Shown here: in pieces, positions 1 through 11,754 of the stretch
Position numbering within the stretch: position 1 is the stretch's first letter
Layout: every line of letters begins with the position of its first letter
Assembly (NCBI GenBank): GCA_025403435.1
Contig: CM046343.1
Span: 27,372,742 to 27,436,741, forward strand
Direction of reading: 5' to 3'
DNA length: 64,000 nt
Source of the DNA: Artocarpus heterophyllus
Lineage: Eukaryota > Streptophyta > Magnoliopsida > Rosales > Moraceae
Made by a program: the position numbers and the translations under genes
Notes under the pieces: generated by a model
What the model saw: only the letters and a program-made list of their open reading frames with translations
The model's database searches: none
What the model was told of the DNA's origin: nothing

Positions 1-2404
1 TTGTTGTTATAACCTGTGAGCAAACTTGGTAGTGGGGACAAATAAAAGCTTTAAAAAAAGTATTTCTATACGCCTCAAACCCATGTACATTCTAGATTTT
101 CTTAACCTTTATTTCTTGTTCTACTTACAAATTCACCAACAGCTTATCCTGTTCAATTTATCATTTGACTTTATATGTTTTGAAGTCGTTTTATTTGTTA
201 TTCTCCTTTACCATACCGAGCATTTGGTTCACCCCATCCTTTCCCATAGATTAATTAGCAGTTTGTTGGTCACGCTGTGGTTTTTCTTTGAAGACTGGAA
301 GTTTGAGATGAGATGTTCTGTAGCAATTTTATTCTCTATATTACCTTGTACTCAATGTATGTAAATTGTATCAAGACGAAAATGTCCTAGTATTATGAGT
401 TCGGAGGAAACATTGTATTTGTGATTGTAAATTTGAATTTTTATTTTAAAAGATTTATAGTTTAAAGTCTCCGAAGCAATATATAATAGTACAAGGCTAA
501 TTAGTGGATTTTGTTAAAAAAAAAAATCCAAACTTATTTATTTAAGCGTATATGTAGTCCCTGACTCTAATTTTGAGACCTGAAGAAGCCTCATTGTTAG
601 AAATAAAATAAAAAATCTGATTAGTAAAAAATCTAATGAATTATAGATAAATTAATAGGCAAGATTTCTGGAATGAAAACTCTGGGCTCTGGCTTCGTGC
701 GCTTGTTGACACCTTCCAAAGTCCTTTCTAGTGTGCGCTTTAGTTTTAGATATGTCGTTCAACATCACGAGCCTACTTTCTCATTTTAGTGTTCACCTTT
801 TTAAATTTTCATTAAGGGCCTTTAGTACAAGAGGCTCTGCTAGAGTCGCAAGTCTATTCATAGTCAACAAGGTTGAAACCTTTATGAAAAATTCGAATCG
901 GGAGGGTGATCCTCATGGTGAATTGATAGTACCCTAAACGGACATAGATGAACAAGAAGAGTATACTGGGAGGCTTGGTTGCAAATAAGATACAATATAA
1001 TTTTAACACACATAGTTCTGAAAATTCTTACAAAAATAAAAATAAAAAAACCTGCCTAGTGTAGGAGTAGTTAACCTAAAATCATGTTTCACATTCATTT
1101 TTAAACCATGTGTCATTTAAAATGTAACTTAATAAGCCAGATGTAATTAAATTAGTCTCCGCTTATATGGGCAATTCGATTTTTCTTTGCTTGGTTAGAG
1201 AATACTTAAAACAATCCATTTATTTTGCCTAAATACTGCATTTGTCTATATCTTATTATAAAATTCTTAGAACACCTGTGTGTTTATAAAATCAGACTTA
1301 AAACACCCGCTGATGTAATTAAATTTTTTAAAATACAAATATTACCCTTTTTAATTTATATTAAATGTTATTTTATATATGACTTAATTTTAAAAATATA
1401 TAAAATATCAAACTATTCAAATAAATAATTCAATCAAACAAATATTTCAATTATTTTGAGTTATTTTTTTAATTTTTAAGAATGCTTTTGTTTTTATTTT
1501 AGTTTAGTAATATAAAAATTGTATTTAATAAAAATTGGGAAGGGTAAGCTTGTAGACCTTTTGGCACTTTAGTTGGAACTAAAGTTTAAGTTTAAGAACT
1601 GTAGCATGTGAGAGCTTTAGACTGTAGTTAATAGAATTAATTAATTCTAATTAAAATGCCATGTGGATGCTTGATATTTTAAAAACTTTAATTACTTTTT
1701 TGGGAATTTCAAGTCTGATTTCATAGACACAAAGGGTCTTATAAAAATTTGTATAATAACGAAAAATAAATAAATAAACTTAGGCCAAACAAACGGGTGT
1801 TTGGGTGCTTTCTCAATGAGTTATTGGGCGTTCATGGGCATGCAATAATAGAGGGAGGAAATTAAAGAATGTACGGATACAAAATCAGATCAGAAGCCAA
1901 ATTATGAACGGAATTGCAAGTTATCAATAACTCCAAACTCCATTTTCAATGTCACAATCATTAGGAAAAAAAAAATTGTGCAGAGAAATGCCTATGGCAA
2001 AAATTGGAATTTTCTACGGAGTCCATTGTTTGGACAATTTTTCTATACGCCTGAAACCCCTATGGTCAAAGTAGATATATCTCTTTGCCCTTCCGACTGC
2101 TCCTGCCCTTCGCACCAAAATTGAAATTGTCTCCTTGTCATTTCTGCATGGCAGCGATAGAACAAAATAATACTCGTATCAAAGCAAAGAACTTCGGCAG
2201 CTCATTTTCATTGAGATCTATGCTATTAAGTCTCATATTTAACCATATGTGAGACTCTAAATGTTGATGAAAAAAAGAAAAAGTCCATGAAAATATTAAA
2301 ATTAACCTTTTTCGAAATCTCGATCACAACTACAAACGGAGAAATAATTCATTCCGAGTACTAAAGAGTTTATATTAATTACCTATAAGAGGGTTTTTTT
2401 TTTT

Positions 2405-2785
2405 TTTTCCTAAGTATTTGCCCTCCAAACTTTTTGACTTTTGAGACTTACCTCCCAAACTTTAAATTTTCACAATTTATCCCTTAAATTTTTCAAATTG
2501 TTGCAACGTATTCTATTTTTATTAGCTTCCAGCTAAATCGGTGACGGAAAGCCCACAGTGTCCATACAAGGACAATCAAAACCCCAAATCCAATAACTTT
2601 TTTCTTATTTAATAGAAACCCTAACGCAATCGTCAAAATTAAAATCCTCAATTTGAAAGGGATTTTAACAAAATAAAGCAAACTGTAACAATTTACAAAG
2701 TTTGGGGGTACTGAATCGTCAAAATCAAAATTTTTGAAGGTAAATTACTAAATTCGAAAAGTTTAGAGAACAACGGTACCAAAAA
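2405..2785. repeat. Foldback MITE-like repeat (copy A)
   Basis: The left arm, with repeated 'ctcccaaactt'-type words, is an imperfect inverted match of the right arm, which has 'aaagtttgggggta' and 'aaaagtttagagaac' words. The counterpart in copy B is about 36262-36640. There is no coding capacity. The boundaries and target duplication are not clear, so the class is uncertain. Confidence 0.4.
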
Positions 2786-3464
2786 CCTTTAAAAAAAAAG
2801 GCCTGAAAAAGCTAATTAGAATGATTGGTTCCTCAAATGAATATTTTTAGAGGCCAAACCAAAAGGGGGGAGAGAGAGAGAGAACAACTCTTGGTATGCT
2901 GTACGACAGGCACGAGAGAGTCTTCTTTGGATTCAAAAACAAGTTCATAAAAGGGTAGGCCAAAAAAAAAACAAACAAAGAAACAAGTCCATCAAATGCT
3001 TTCAAGTACATGATACTAAAAACTTGTAAATTCGTTTATTCGTTTATGAATTGTTTACTTTATTGCATCTGGCAGAAAATAAAAAATTTGCAAATGCATC
3101 AAATAGTTATTCCCATGAAACACAATTTTTTATTTGGATAAAATCTCCCTCGAGCACTTTCATGGCTTGTCACCGAGTCACGTGCGGCCAATTAAGTGCA
3201 AATAATCGCAGACAGTGGCAACAGGATCATGATCTAAAAATGTATCTAAAAATTATTAATTAATGGAAGTTTAAAAGAATAGCAGATAAAGGATTTGATT
3301 AAAAAAAAGAAAGAAAGAAAGAAAGAAAAAACAACAGATACCGGAAAGTAAGGCAAAAACCTATTGATCATGTGATCCTCTTTCTCCCTCAATGTAGCAG
3401 GAGAATTAATTGTTGCTTGGACTAGATCAGGGAGGATTAGTGCTGGAATTTAAGTAGGCGGAGT

Positions 3465-3830
3465 TTTCCCAAGTAGTGCTTGAACAGTTTGTGTGATCAA
3501 AGTCTACACATCTTTTAAAAATCATTTTAAGATAACAAAAATACCACCCAACAGCAATGACCGTTCAAAAGTTTTTTTTTTTTTTTTTAAATAAAACCAG
3601 CTATCGCGCAATACTTGGGACGTGGGAGAGTAACGAATTGTAAAACAGTTTTCATATTAAATTGTACATATACTAAAATATATTTACTCAAGCATGCCGA
3701 TCACTTTTGACATAATTGCCCAACTAAAAGCCAAAAATAAAGAAGGAAATCGGATTCGTTTAGAATAAAGTTACTCCATCACCTGAATAAATGATTAAAC
3801 ATGATAACTTTTTCAAAACCAGTTATGCAT
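3465..3830. repeat. Promoter-proximal repeat R1 (copy A)
   Basis: This block of about 365 bp begins near 'ccaagtagtgcttgaaca' and is repeated, diverged, at 5420-5790 just upstream of ANK1-A. The 1.6 kb between the two repeats holds Copia-derived debris. The equivalents in copy B are near 37305-37680 and 53310-53517. Confidence 0.65.
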
Positions 3831-3879
3831 GTTTTTTCTTAGAAGCCCAAGAAACAGCTCCTCATGCACTTTATAATAT

Positions 3880-4400
3880 CAAACCGGATGTCGGCGGGAT
3901 AATCGTTGTAAAATAAACCTAAATAAGTGGTCCTTTTAAGTTAACCATGTATCCTACCAATTGCACTTTAATGTTCAACACTTAGGTTACTAGTAAATCT
4001 TGACATTTGCACACTGCAAATGCAATGTCTGGCCTTGTATAATGCATAAAATACATTAAGCTACCAATCATGCTAGCATACTTAAGCTGTGCTACCGCTT
4101 GGCCATCATTTTCTAGTAATTTAATACTAAAATCATATGGAGTATTTGCTTTTTTAAACTTCAAATGATTGAACTTATGAAGCACCTTCTCAATATAATG
4201 ACATTGACACAACGAGTAACCTCCACTATGCTTGCTCACTTTCACACCTAAAATGGTATCTACCTCACCAAGATCTTTTCTCTTAAATTGTGAAGTTAGA
4301 TACTTCTTAGCATCATTCACTCATTGCATGTTTGTTCTAAAGATAAGCAAGTCATCAACATATAAACATATAATCACATCAAAATCATTTGGAGCGCTAT
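3880..4400 (-). pseudogene. Copia reverse transcriptase remnant (copy A)
   Basis: On the minus strand, 4320-3982 encodes a 112-residue piece of a Ty1/Copia reverse transcriptase (RVT_2 family). It has the usual 'KDLGE' block, a 'GYSLCQCHYIEKVL' block and 'GSLMY..YTRPDIAFAV'. The catalytic 'YVDD' word is readable just upstream, near 4345-4375, before an in-frame stop at about 4320. Downstream homology continues, broken by stops, to about 3880. The rest of the element is missing. The same remnant is in copy B, so it predates the duplication. Confidence 0.85.
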
Positions 4401-4424
4401 GCATTCATACAAACCTAAACACCT

Positions 4425-4760
4425 ATTAACAATAGACATATCTGTTGAAATAGTTGTGTTGATTGATGAATAGATAGCTTTACAAATAAAGATGAAAAAA
4501 TGTTGTATAGATTGAACCAGTTGTGTCCATTCATGAAATGACACACCTATTATTATTAAATTTCCAAAATTTTTTATAGAATCCATGCCTTGTTCTAGAA
4601 CACAATATTGTTGCTCAATATTGTGTTTAAGTATTTGTTGTATCTTAGGGGTAATTTGCCACAAAACTCTTTAACAAACTTGAATAAGTAAGGGCAAATA
4701 AAACCTTTAAAGAAAGTGTTCATAGATGTCTGAAATACTCTTTTATTTTCTAAAAATTTT
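4425..4760. repeat. LTR-like dispersed repeat (copy A)
   Basis: This non-coding block starts near 'catatctgttgaaatagttg' and ends after 'gggcaaataaaacctttaaa'. Related blocks lie at 33335-33930 and 38285-38610, and the end of the unit is also recognisable at positions 1-120. It reads like a Copia LTR fragment, but terminal signals and a target duplication were not found. Positions 4760-5420 hold nothing definable apart from a long T run at 5229-5261. Confidence 0.45.
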
Positions 4761-5228
4761 TAGCTTTCCTTCTCTCTAAATACTCAAAATTCTCTAACAA
4801 CAGTTATAGCACATAAATTAAAGCTCTACCTGTTACAGTTTAAAGCAAAAAGTTGTTACACTGTAAAGCTCTTACTTACTACAATATCTTAAACTAAAAA
4901 GTTAATTTTAATTATATTTTTTAAATACCCTATAGGTTTTAATGGTTTTAAAACATGCAGTACCGATAGACTTATCACCAGAGAAAGCCCCCTACAAAAT
5001 GACCTTATATTTACTATAATACTTAATTTTACTTTTTCCACGGACAATGACTTTCAAGTACAAACAAAAAGTCCCATTTATCATTTTCAATATAATTACC
5101 TCTAAGTCCGTGTTGACTACCAAATGGAAAGCATAACCGGATATAACTGGTTTTATTTCATGGAAGGTGTGGCACACTTACCTGAGAACCAATCCCCAAA
5201 AAAAATATCTAAGGGACAAACGATTTGG

Positions 5229-5260
<32 letters not shown>

Positions 5261-5419
5261 AGTGAACCATTCGAGGAATTTTCTTTTAATTACATTGCTC
5301 AGCAAAATGTCTGCAAAGAGTTCACGTCCAAACCAAAAAGTTTTTCTTATCTTCCAAGAAAAAGTAATATGTACGTTGTTCAAAATGTATCAAACAATGT
5401 CATCTAATAATACAACTAG

Positions 5420-5790
5420 TATTTCCAAGTAGAGCTTGAACAATTCGTGTGATCAAAGTCTACACGTCATTAAAAATTATATTATCATAGGTACAAAAAT
5501 ATCCCCCTACAACAAAATGATCCGTTATCAAAAGTAAAATTTTTTTAACAAAGCCATCTAGTGCACAACACGATGTGGACGAGCAATGAATAGTAAAAAA
5601 GTTTTTAATATTAAATTATACATATAACAGAATATAATTAGTCAAGTGTGCGGGACACTTTCCATGTAACTCCCCAAGCAAAAGCACAAAAAAAAAAAAA
5701 AAAAAAGAAGAGGAAATTATGATTCGTTAGAATAAAGTAAGCCCATCATCATTATAAATGATTAAGAAATGACTTTTCCAAAACCCAATG
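5420..5790. repeat. Promoter-proximal repeat R2 (copy A)
   Basis: Second copy of the R1 block (3465-3830), ending about 285 bp before the ANK1-A start codon. It places repeated DNA directly in the presumed ANK1 promoter. An A run lies near 5690-5706. Copy B keeps only the first 200 bp or so of this block (53310-53517) before its sequence changes. Confidence 0.6.
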
Positions 5791-5805
5791 TGACCCACTG
5801 ATGAC

Positions 5806-5811
5806 TTGACT
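5806..5811 (+). promoter_or_regulatory. Candidate W-box upstream of ANK1-A
   Basis: TTGACT, the core of WRKY binding sites, occurs about 270 bp upstream of the ANK1-A start codon and is conserved in copy B at 53897. Short motifs like this occur by chance. The assignment rests on conservation between the copies and on the defence role known for related ankyrin genes. Confidence 0.25.
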
Positions 5812-6075
5812 TGTTTCTTTCCTCTTCATCAGACCACTTCTTTGTTTCTTCCGGGGTTTTTCTTTTGTTGTGGTTGCTGTCTTCTTCTTCTTTTTTATTT
5901 TTATTTTTTTCAGGCCTACTTTCCCCGAAATATCCACTAACTTCAATATTTAAGTCCATAATATGCTGTTTTTAAAGGGAAGCCAGTTATCTCCTTCTTG
6001 TGCTCTGCCTCTCTCACCTTTCTAGTCATCAATTCATCCTTTCCCATATTGCTCTTAACCTTTCTGAGATCTCAA

Positions 6076-6960
6076 ATGGATGGTATGTTCATAGCGGCGT
6101 CCCTCGATGGCAAAATTGATGACTTCTATAACTTAATTCGAGGGTGTCCCAATATTCTTGAAGAAGTCGATAAGATGTTCGTTGATAACCCCATGCACCT
6201 TGCTGCAATAAATGGTCACACTCACTTTGCCGTGGAGATGATGAGGCTAAAACCCTCTTTTGCCAAGAGGTTAAACCCGGACGGGTTTAGTCCCCTCCAA
6301 CTCGCTTTACAAAATGCACACATCCAAACGGTGCGTCGGCTGCTAGCCATAGATAATGACCTAGTCCGTGTCCAAGGAAGAGAAGGTATGTCTCCTTTAC
6401 ATTACGTAGCCAAACATGGGAATAACGAACTGTTGTCTGTTTTCCTTAGTACCAATCCAACAGCCTTGGAAGACGTGACAATTCACAATCAAACTGCTTT
6501 GCATATTGCTCTGGAGAATGATCATGTTGATTGTGTTGAAACCATTTTGAAATGTTACGAGAGATCTCCGCAATCTGGATGGGAAAAAAAGCATCTAAAT
6601 TGGAAGGACGAGAATGAAAACACCCCGTTGCACATTGCCACTACCAGGAAGCAAACCCAAGTAACTAATAGATACCTTTTACTAATTTATTGCTCTTAAT
6701 GTTTCGATTATGATTGTTATAAATTATTTTAATCGTGTGTGTGTATATATATATATATATATATGTATATGCAGGTTGTAAGGGCGTTGATAGGTCGAAG
6801 AGTTGATGTAAATGCGATTAACTTAGCAGGTTTAACAGCCTTGGGTATCTCAGAGCAGCATGCTGAAATTGGGATCGACGAAATCAATGGTTTGCTACGG
6901 GATGCTGGTGCGGTTCTGTCTCCAGGAGTAAATGATGCCACTGAGCCACCCCTCAGGTGA
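6076..6960 (+). CDS. ANK1-A: BDA1/ACD6-like ankyrin-repeat protein, no PGG domain
   Basis: Two exons are read: 6076-6660 (195 codons) and 6775-6960 (61 codons plus TGA). They are joined by a 114-bp intron in phase 0 with GT at 6661 and AG at 6774; a TA microsatellite sits in the intron. The start is the first in-frame ATG; the frame is open for 26 codons upstream but has no ATG there. The protein of about 256 residues begins with a short helix and then has ankyrin repeats near residues 38, 70, 104, 139 and 184, with 'PLHYVAKHG'- and 'TALHIALE'-type cores and a last partial repeat in exon 2. In Arabidopsis, relatives such as BDA1 are membrane proteins of innate immunity that end in a PGG domain. 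None is present here, so this product would be soluble, unless it is joined to ANK2 by splicing. It shows about ten substitutions in exon 1 against ANK1-B. Confidence 0.85.
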
Positions 6961-9478
6961 AAATTTTCAACCTACTATAAATTGGAGATATAATTTGCTA
7001 ATTAACTTCCCTAATCAGTATAGGCTTAACTTATAGGCAAGTTAGGCGAGTGCTTTAAGCCCTAACATGGCACCAAATTTGCTTATATTTTGGCTCATAT
7101 GTTGTTTATTATTGTTGTTATTATTATTTAAAATCTGATTGTTATCTATTCTTTGGGAACTCACCGTGCTGGTGTTTCATAAAATATACAAACGTGGATG
7201 ATATCCTTATATATAGGGATATCAATAAGTGATCAACTTTCAATTTCACAAAAAAAAAAAAAAGAAAGGTTAATTTCCAAACAAAAAAAGAATTAAAGAT
7301 GTCAACAAAATATCCTAAGCTAGGCTAAATAATGAATGAACTCAATTTTTAAGCAACCGTCACATTTTCTTTTATGCAAAAAAGAAAAAACCGTACCCCT
7401 TTTTTTTTTATTTAGAAAATTATGTATTATTTTTTTCTTCTTCTATTTACACAATATCTTCTCCATTTCCCACAATAAAAGCATCTTTTCTGTATAAGAT
7501 CTTTTGACTTCTCAAACTGCTCTGTTACTCCCTTCTCAACATATTACATGTTTTCAAATTATACATTAACTATTTCGTTTTTAATAAGCCTATAAGCCTG
7601 GTAACTACATGTCTCACTTACTACATGTTTGTTTAAAATAAGATTTTATATAGTGTTTAAATCTTCATAGCTAATATGATAAAAGTTTCAATTATGATTT
7701 TCATAAAAAGACTTGTAATTTTTTTGTCATGTTATGTTATGTGTTGTAATTTCATGAAAGTAAGTAAATATATAAGAGCTAATCAAGATAAAAGATTTTT
7801 AGAACACGTGTATCATAACAGTAAAAGTTTGTCTTTGCACCAAGCCATTATATGCTCTCTTTAGGATGGGTGCAAAGTCAACAAAGTTAAGTTGCCTCGA
7901 TCAGTTAGTTTGGAACTTGCAATTCCATTCTCATCATGGTTATGCCCTTGGGTATATACCTAGCCCTAACAGTAAACAAGATAAAAATGAAAACAATGTT
8001 TTGAAACAACGTTTTTAAAGAAAGTTTTAAGGAATGATTTTACGATATTGAAATATTTCCTTTCATGTCTCATTTATTTTATTTTTGCTGTTTTTTTCTT
8101 TGTTTAATATAGTGGATTGTTTTGTTATTTTTGGATGATACAAGAAAATATTCAAGTTTTTCATTTCAATACATAATGATATTATATATATTCTTTTGAA
8201 AAGGTTACTTTAAAAAATTCGAATTACGGCCCCAAATTATCTCAAGCTGGCCCTGTCCTAATCTTTACCTTTCTCACATTATACCAATTAACATCGTATA
8301 TCAGATTTGAATATAATTATTATACATATGAATAAATTGAAAAACTAATTATTACATAGTCGTTTTGAGTGTAAGTTTTAAGGTTCTGATAATGTAGTTA
8401 AATGATCGAATTCCTCCGAAAATTTTTATTTTCCGAATGTAGTTGATCATATGTTCATATCCATTATTGTTCATGACACAAATATCCATCGAAAAATAAC
8501 CAAAGAGAAGATAGATAGGATATTTTGGATAAAGGAGGCTTTTGTATTGAATCTCAACTTAGCTTATAAAAAAATAAAAATAAAAAAGGTGAATATAGGA
8601 CCTCCGTAGAGAGTTCTAGATACAGCATTAACAGAGTACTCTCTCAACCCCACTAACATTTACTCTTGGCATCTAAATACTTGAAATAAACTAAACCAAC
8701 AACTACTAGCTCTCATCTACAAACAACTCTATAAATAAATGAGAAATTTTGGATATGTATAATAACAGTACGTACCTAAACTCACCAAGCAACAATAACA
8801 CAAGCAAATAATAATAATAATAATAATAAAGGGTTAATTACAAAACTATACCTCTTAGTTTTATTTGTTTCTCAATTTATCCCTCCGTTTTTTAAAAACT
8901 ATAAAGGTATCCTTTAAATTTAAAAAACTTGTTTCAATTTCCATCGTAGACCTTTTAGATATAAAAAAAATATAGGGATAAGATAAAGATACCCTTAATT
9001 AGACCAAACTTGTTTTTAAAATTTATTTTAGGTATTTTTACTTTTAAAAGAGGATGAAACTTAAGATCTTTTCTTTTTTTTTAAAAAAAAAAAAGATGTT
9101 TTGTTTTAAGATTTTTCATGTTTTAAAATTTATAAAATATTTTTATAACTGTTTAAGGGTAATTATATTATTTTGCCTAATTTTTTCATTCATAGAGATG
9201 AAATTGAAATTAATTTTTAAATTCAAATGATACCTTTGTTGTTTTCAAAAACAGAAAAACAAAAAAAATAATAATTAAAACTAGAAAGTATAATTATATA
9301 ATTTAACCCTCGTAATAAACATTTTCAACACATGTCAAGTACTCTTTATCATTTTTGGCGTTCTCTTAACTCCTTGTCTCTTAAAAAAACCGTAGAATGA
9401 TTATTACTTGATTAAACCAAAATATATTGTTTTCCACTACTAAGCATCTCTTTCCTTTTTCTGATTTACTATTTTTTT
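6961..9478. other. ANK1-ANK2 spacer (copy A)
   Basis: This 2.5-kb AT-rich stretch has no open frame resembling a protein and no PGG-type membrane exon. It includes an A run at 7250-7263, a TAA microsatellite just before 8830 and the foldback MITE at 8830-9310. It is conserved along its whole length in copy B (55065-57638). It is either intergenic or, if ANK1 and ANK2 form one gene, an intron. Confidence 0.6.
8830..9310. mobile_element. Foldback MITE in the ANK1-ANK2 spacer (copy A)
   Basis: The left end 'agggttaattacaaaacta' and the inverted right end ('tagttttaattattat...' read on the minus strand from 'ggttaaatt') form imperfect terminal inverted repeats of roughly 35 bp. The ends read GGGTTAA...TTAACCC. 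The interior is AT-rich and non-coding. The copy B equivalent is 56935-57467. Flanking TAA words could be a target duplication but overlap a TAA microsatellite. Confidence 0.55.
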
Positions 9479-9498
9479 TTTTTAAATGAGGAGATCAG

Positions 9499-11754
9499 TG
9501 TGAATGAGTGGTTGAGAGTTGCGGCTGCAATAGGAGACATTGAGATGTTGTACACTCTAATCTGGGAGGACCCATATGCACTAGACCACATTGACCGCAT
9601 ACCATTCGTTGATACTCCTCTGCACATATCAGCTGCTGTTGGACATATCAGATTTGCGAGTGAGACAATGTTTTTGAAACCATCTTTTGCTAGGAAGCTA
9701 AACCAAGATGGACTTACGCCTATGCACGCTTGCTTTGCTAAAGGATAAAACCAAAATGGTTTATCGGCTTTTAGATGCCGATAAAGATCTGGTTCGTGTT
9801 CAAGGAAAGAAGGGTAAAACTCCTCTTCATTATGCCACCGAACAAGGAAAAATCTATATTCTGGATCGATTTCTATTAAGGTGCCCATCATCTATTGAAG
9901 ATGTCACAAATCAACGTGAGACTGCTTTGCACATTGCTATAGAAAGCAGGAAATTCAATGTATTTTGTTTACTAGTAGAACGACTTCGAATAGCCAGGCA
10001 TAAAGGATCCAATATCCAGGAGCACGTGACTCTGAATCAGGAAAATGACTTGGGCAACACTGCGTTACACATTGCTGTAAAAACTCTTCAACCCGAGGTA
10101 TGTTCTTATTTAATCAACTATATACTTTCAAGGGTATTTTGGTTTCACAATTGCCTTTATATACGCCATTGGTATATTTTTAAACGATTGAAAACTAAGG
10201 TATAGTGATTGTAAGCTTAACCAGACCACAAATCCACACGTGTAAAGTTCAAAAATCTTAAAAAAACTAAGGGTATAATAAATAGATTATACAGACTTAC
10301 ACCGCTATTTGGCATGATATTGTTCACTTTAGGCCTAAGCCCTCACGGTTTTGTTCTTGGACTTGTCTCATACCATTAGGAGGCAGTGTCATTACTTATG
10401 AACGGCTACCTTTGACCATTCCCAGGCGATATAGGATTACATAACCCACGCTTTCTTGGCCCTCTTCATATAAGGGAATTATGGTTGTCACAATTACCCT
10501 ATCTTTGGGGCCCAACATCCTCGTTGGCCACACTTCCAACTGGATCAAGTCTCTGATACCATCTCTAACAACCCGAACTTTCACTTTGCATGATGCCCGC
10601 TTTGTGCCTAAGCCCTCAAGGTTTTGCTCATGGGCTTCAGCTCAAAAGGCATCATACCATTGGAAAGTGATGTCATTACTTATAAACCATTACCTATGAT
10701 CATTCATAGACAATGTGTAACTGCATAACCCACCTTTTTTTAGCTCTCTTTGTCTCAAGGAAATTATGGTTGTCACGTATATATAGTACAAAAAATTAAA
10801 ACCTAAAAATAACAATGAGTTGATTACTTGGTCTGACTATTGGAAAAAAAAAAAAAATTTCAGGCAGTTAGAGTGTTAATAGACAACCATGCCGAGATAA
10901 AGGTCAAGAATTTTAATGGTTTTACTGCTTTGGAAACCTTAGAGTTGGGAAACTCAGAAGTAAACAACCGTGAAGCTCGAGATATTATTAAGGAAATGCT
11001 ACGTCGTGCTGAAGCCTCTAAGTCTTCATCTTTTTTTTGGTGGAAATCTTCTCAGTCTTCATCACCACCCAGTATTTCCAGTACTAGTCTCAGGAATGCA
11101 GCTGCAGATTTGAATACGATAGAAGGAGCTTCCAATGCTTCACCACCCCCAACATCTAGTACACCTTCAGCCTTGAATCATGAGTCGGCTATTGCAATAG
11201 AAGGCCAAACTCAAGGTAACAAATTACCTCCTCCAACTGTTAGTCTGTTAGAACGTTGGGTAATAGATATCATACGTGTTAGAAATAATTTGTCGGAAGA
11301 ATCACGGAATATGATGTTGGTAGCTCTAGTTTTATTTGCGACTATCGGATATCAGGGTGTCCTGAGCCCCCCTGGAGGTGTTTGGCAGGGGGACAGCAAC
11401 AATTCCACTACAACTCAGGATAACAGAAGTTCATCCCAAATCCACCATCCGGGAACCGTAATTATGGGGAAATGGAGTTTCCTCTTCTTCATGTTGTTTA
11501 ACAGTTTGGCCCTTGCCCTTGCTACACATTCAATTGTTTTTCTCTTGTTGCAGCGGGAAACTAAATGGTGGATGGCAACTAGGAGTATATTGACCACGCT
11601 CACCCCTATTTGCTATCTTATATCCTTACAAACAATCTCACCAAATGCCTTGTTCTTTGCACTTGCAATCGCAATACCAGTAATAGTCTTTATTTTGTTG
11701 CCTATCGCTCATGATAGGACTTTGCAAAACTTGAGGAACAGAACTCGGAATTGA
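9499..11754 (+). pseudogene. ANK2-A: BDA1/ACD6-like ankyrin-PGG protein gene with frameshift
   Basis: Exon 9499-10097 encodes ankyrin repeats. The intron is 10098-10863 (GT...CAG, phase 0, containing a TRIM-like element). Exon 10864-11754 (296 residues, TGA stop) holds a final ankyrin unit, a Ser/Pro-rich linker and the PGG domain. That domain has 'SPPGGVW' after the first of four predicted membrane segments; the others start near the 'KWSFLFF', 'WWMATRS' and 'NALFFALA' words. Family members are membrane proteins in plant immunity. Two defects are seen against ANK2-B. One extra G near 9728 shifts the frame so that translation stops at 9748. About 13 bp that carry the start region in copy B are missing, leaving no usable in-frame ATG. 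The rest is open and well conserved, so this is either a recent pseudogene or contains a sequence error. Confidence 0.8.
10280..10777 (-). mobile_element. TRIM-like mini-LTR element in the ANK2-A intron
   Basis: Two diverged direct copies of about 165-215 bp share 'cctaagccctca', 'gtcattactta' and 'ggttgtcac', and end at 10492 and 10777. Between them lie only about 70 bp. Read on the minus strand, this spacer has a purine tract next to the left copy and TGGTATCAGAG (10561-10551), the methionine-tRNA primer site, next to the right copy. The outer end reads TGTGACAACC. This layout, LTR - primer site - purine tract - LTR with no coding room, is that of terminal-repeat retrotransposons in miniature. 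The left limit is soft. Copy B holds the left part up to 58506. Confidence 0.6.

Larger units (their letters stand above)
1..10325 (+). repeat. Segmental duplication, copy A (ankyrin locus)
   Basis: By eye this block aligns nearly base for base with 33870-58506 once two large insertions in that copy (39056-43742 and 44237-53233) are removed. It holds the upstream non-coding DNA, ANK1, the ANK1-ANK2 spacer, the first ANK2 exon and the start of the next intron. The left limit lies outside the window. On the right the alignment stops at about 10330 only because Copia-3 interrupts copy B there. Positions 1-2390 and 2800-3460 contain no gene that I can support, only AT-rich sequence with short runs of A or T; positions 1-120 resemble an LTR-like repeat seen again at 4630-4740. 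Confidence 0.9.

Noticed and set aside
26..364. 112-codon hydrophobic frame at the window start (and its counterpart at 33725-34123)
   Set aside because: AT-rich, rich in Phe/Leu as expected of T-rich DNA, not preserved in the same length between the two copies, and overlapping an LTR-like repeat.
5998..6075. Longer ANK1-A start with a hydrophobic leader of 26 residues
   Set aside because: The frame is open but begins at TTG, not ATG; the first in-frame ATG is 6076, which fits the usual N-terminus of the family. Copy B is the same.
10551..10561. Possible tRNA-gene fragment
   Set aside because: The match is only the 11-bp primer-binding site complementary to methionine tRNA; no cloverleaf can be drawn around it.
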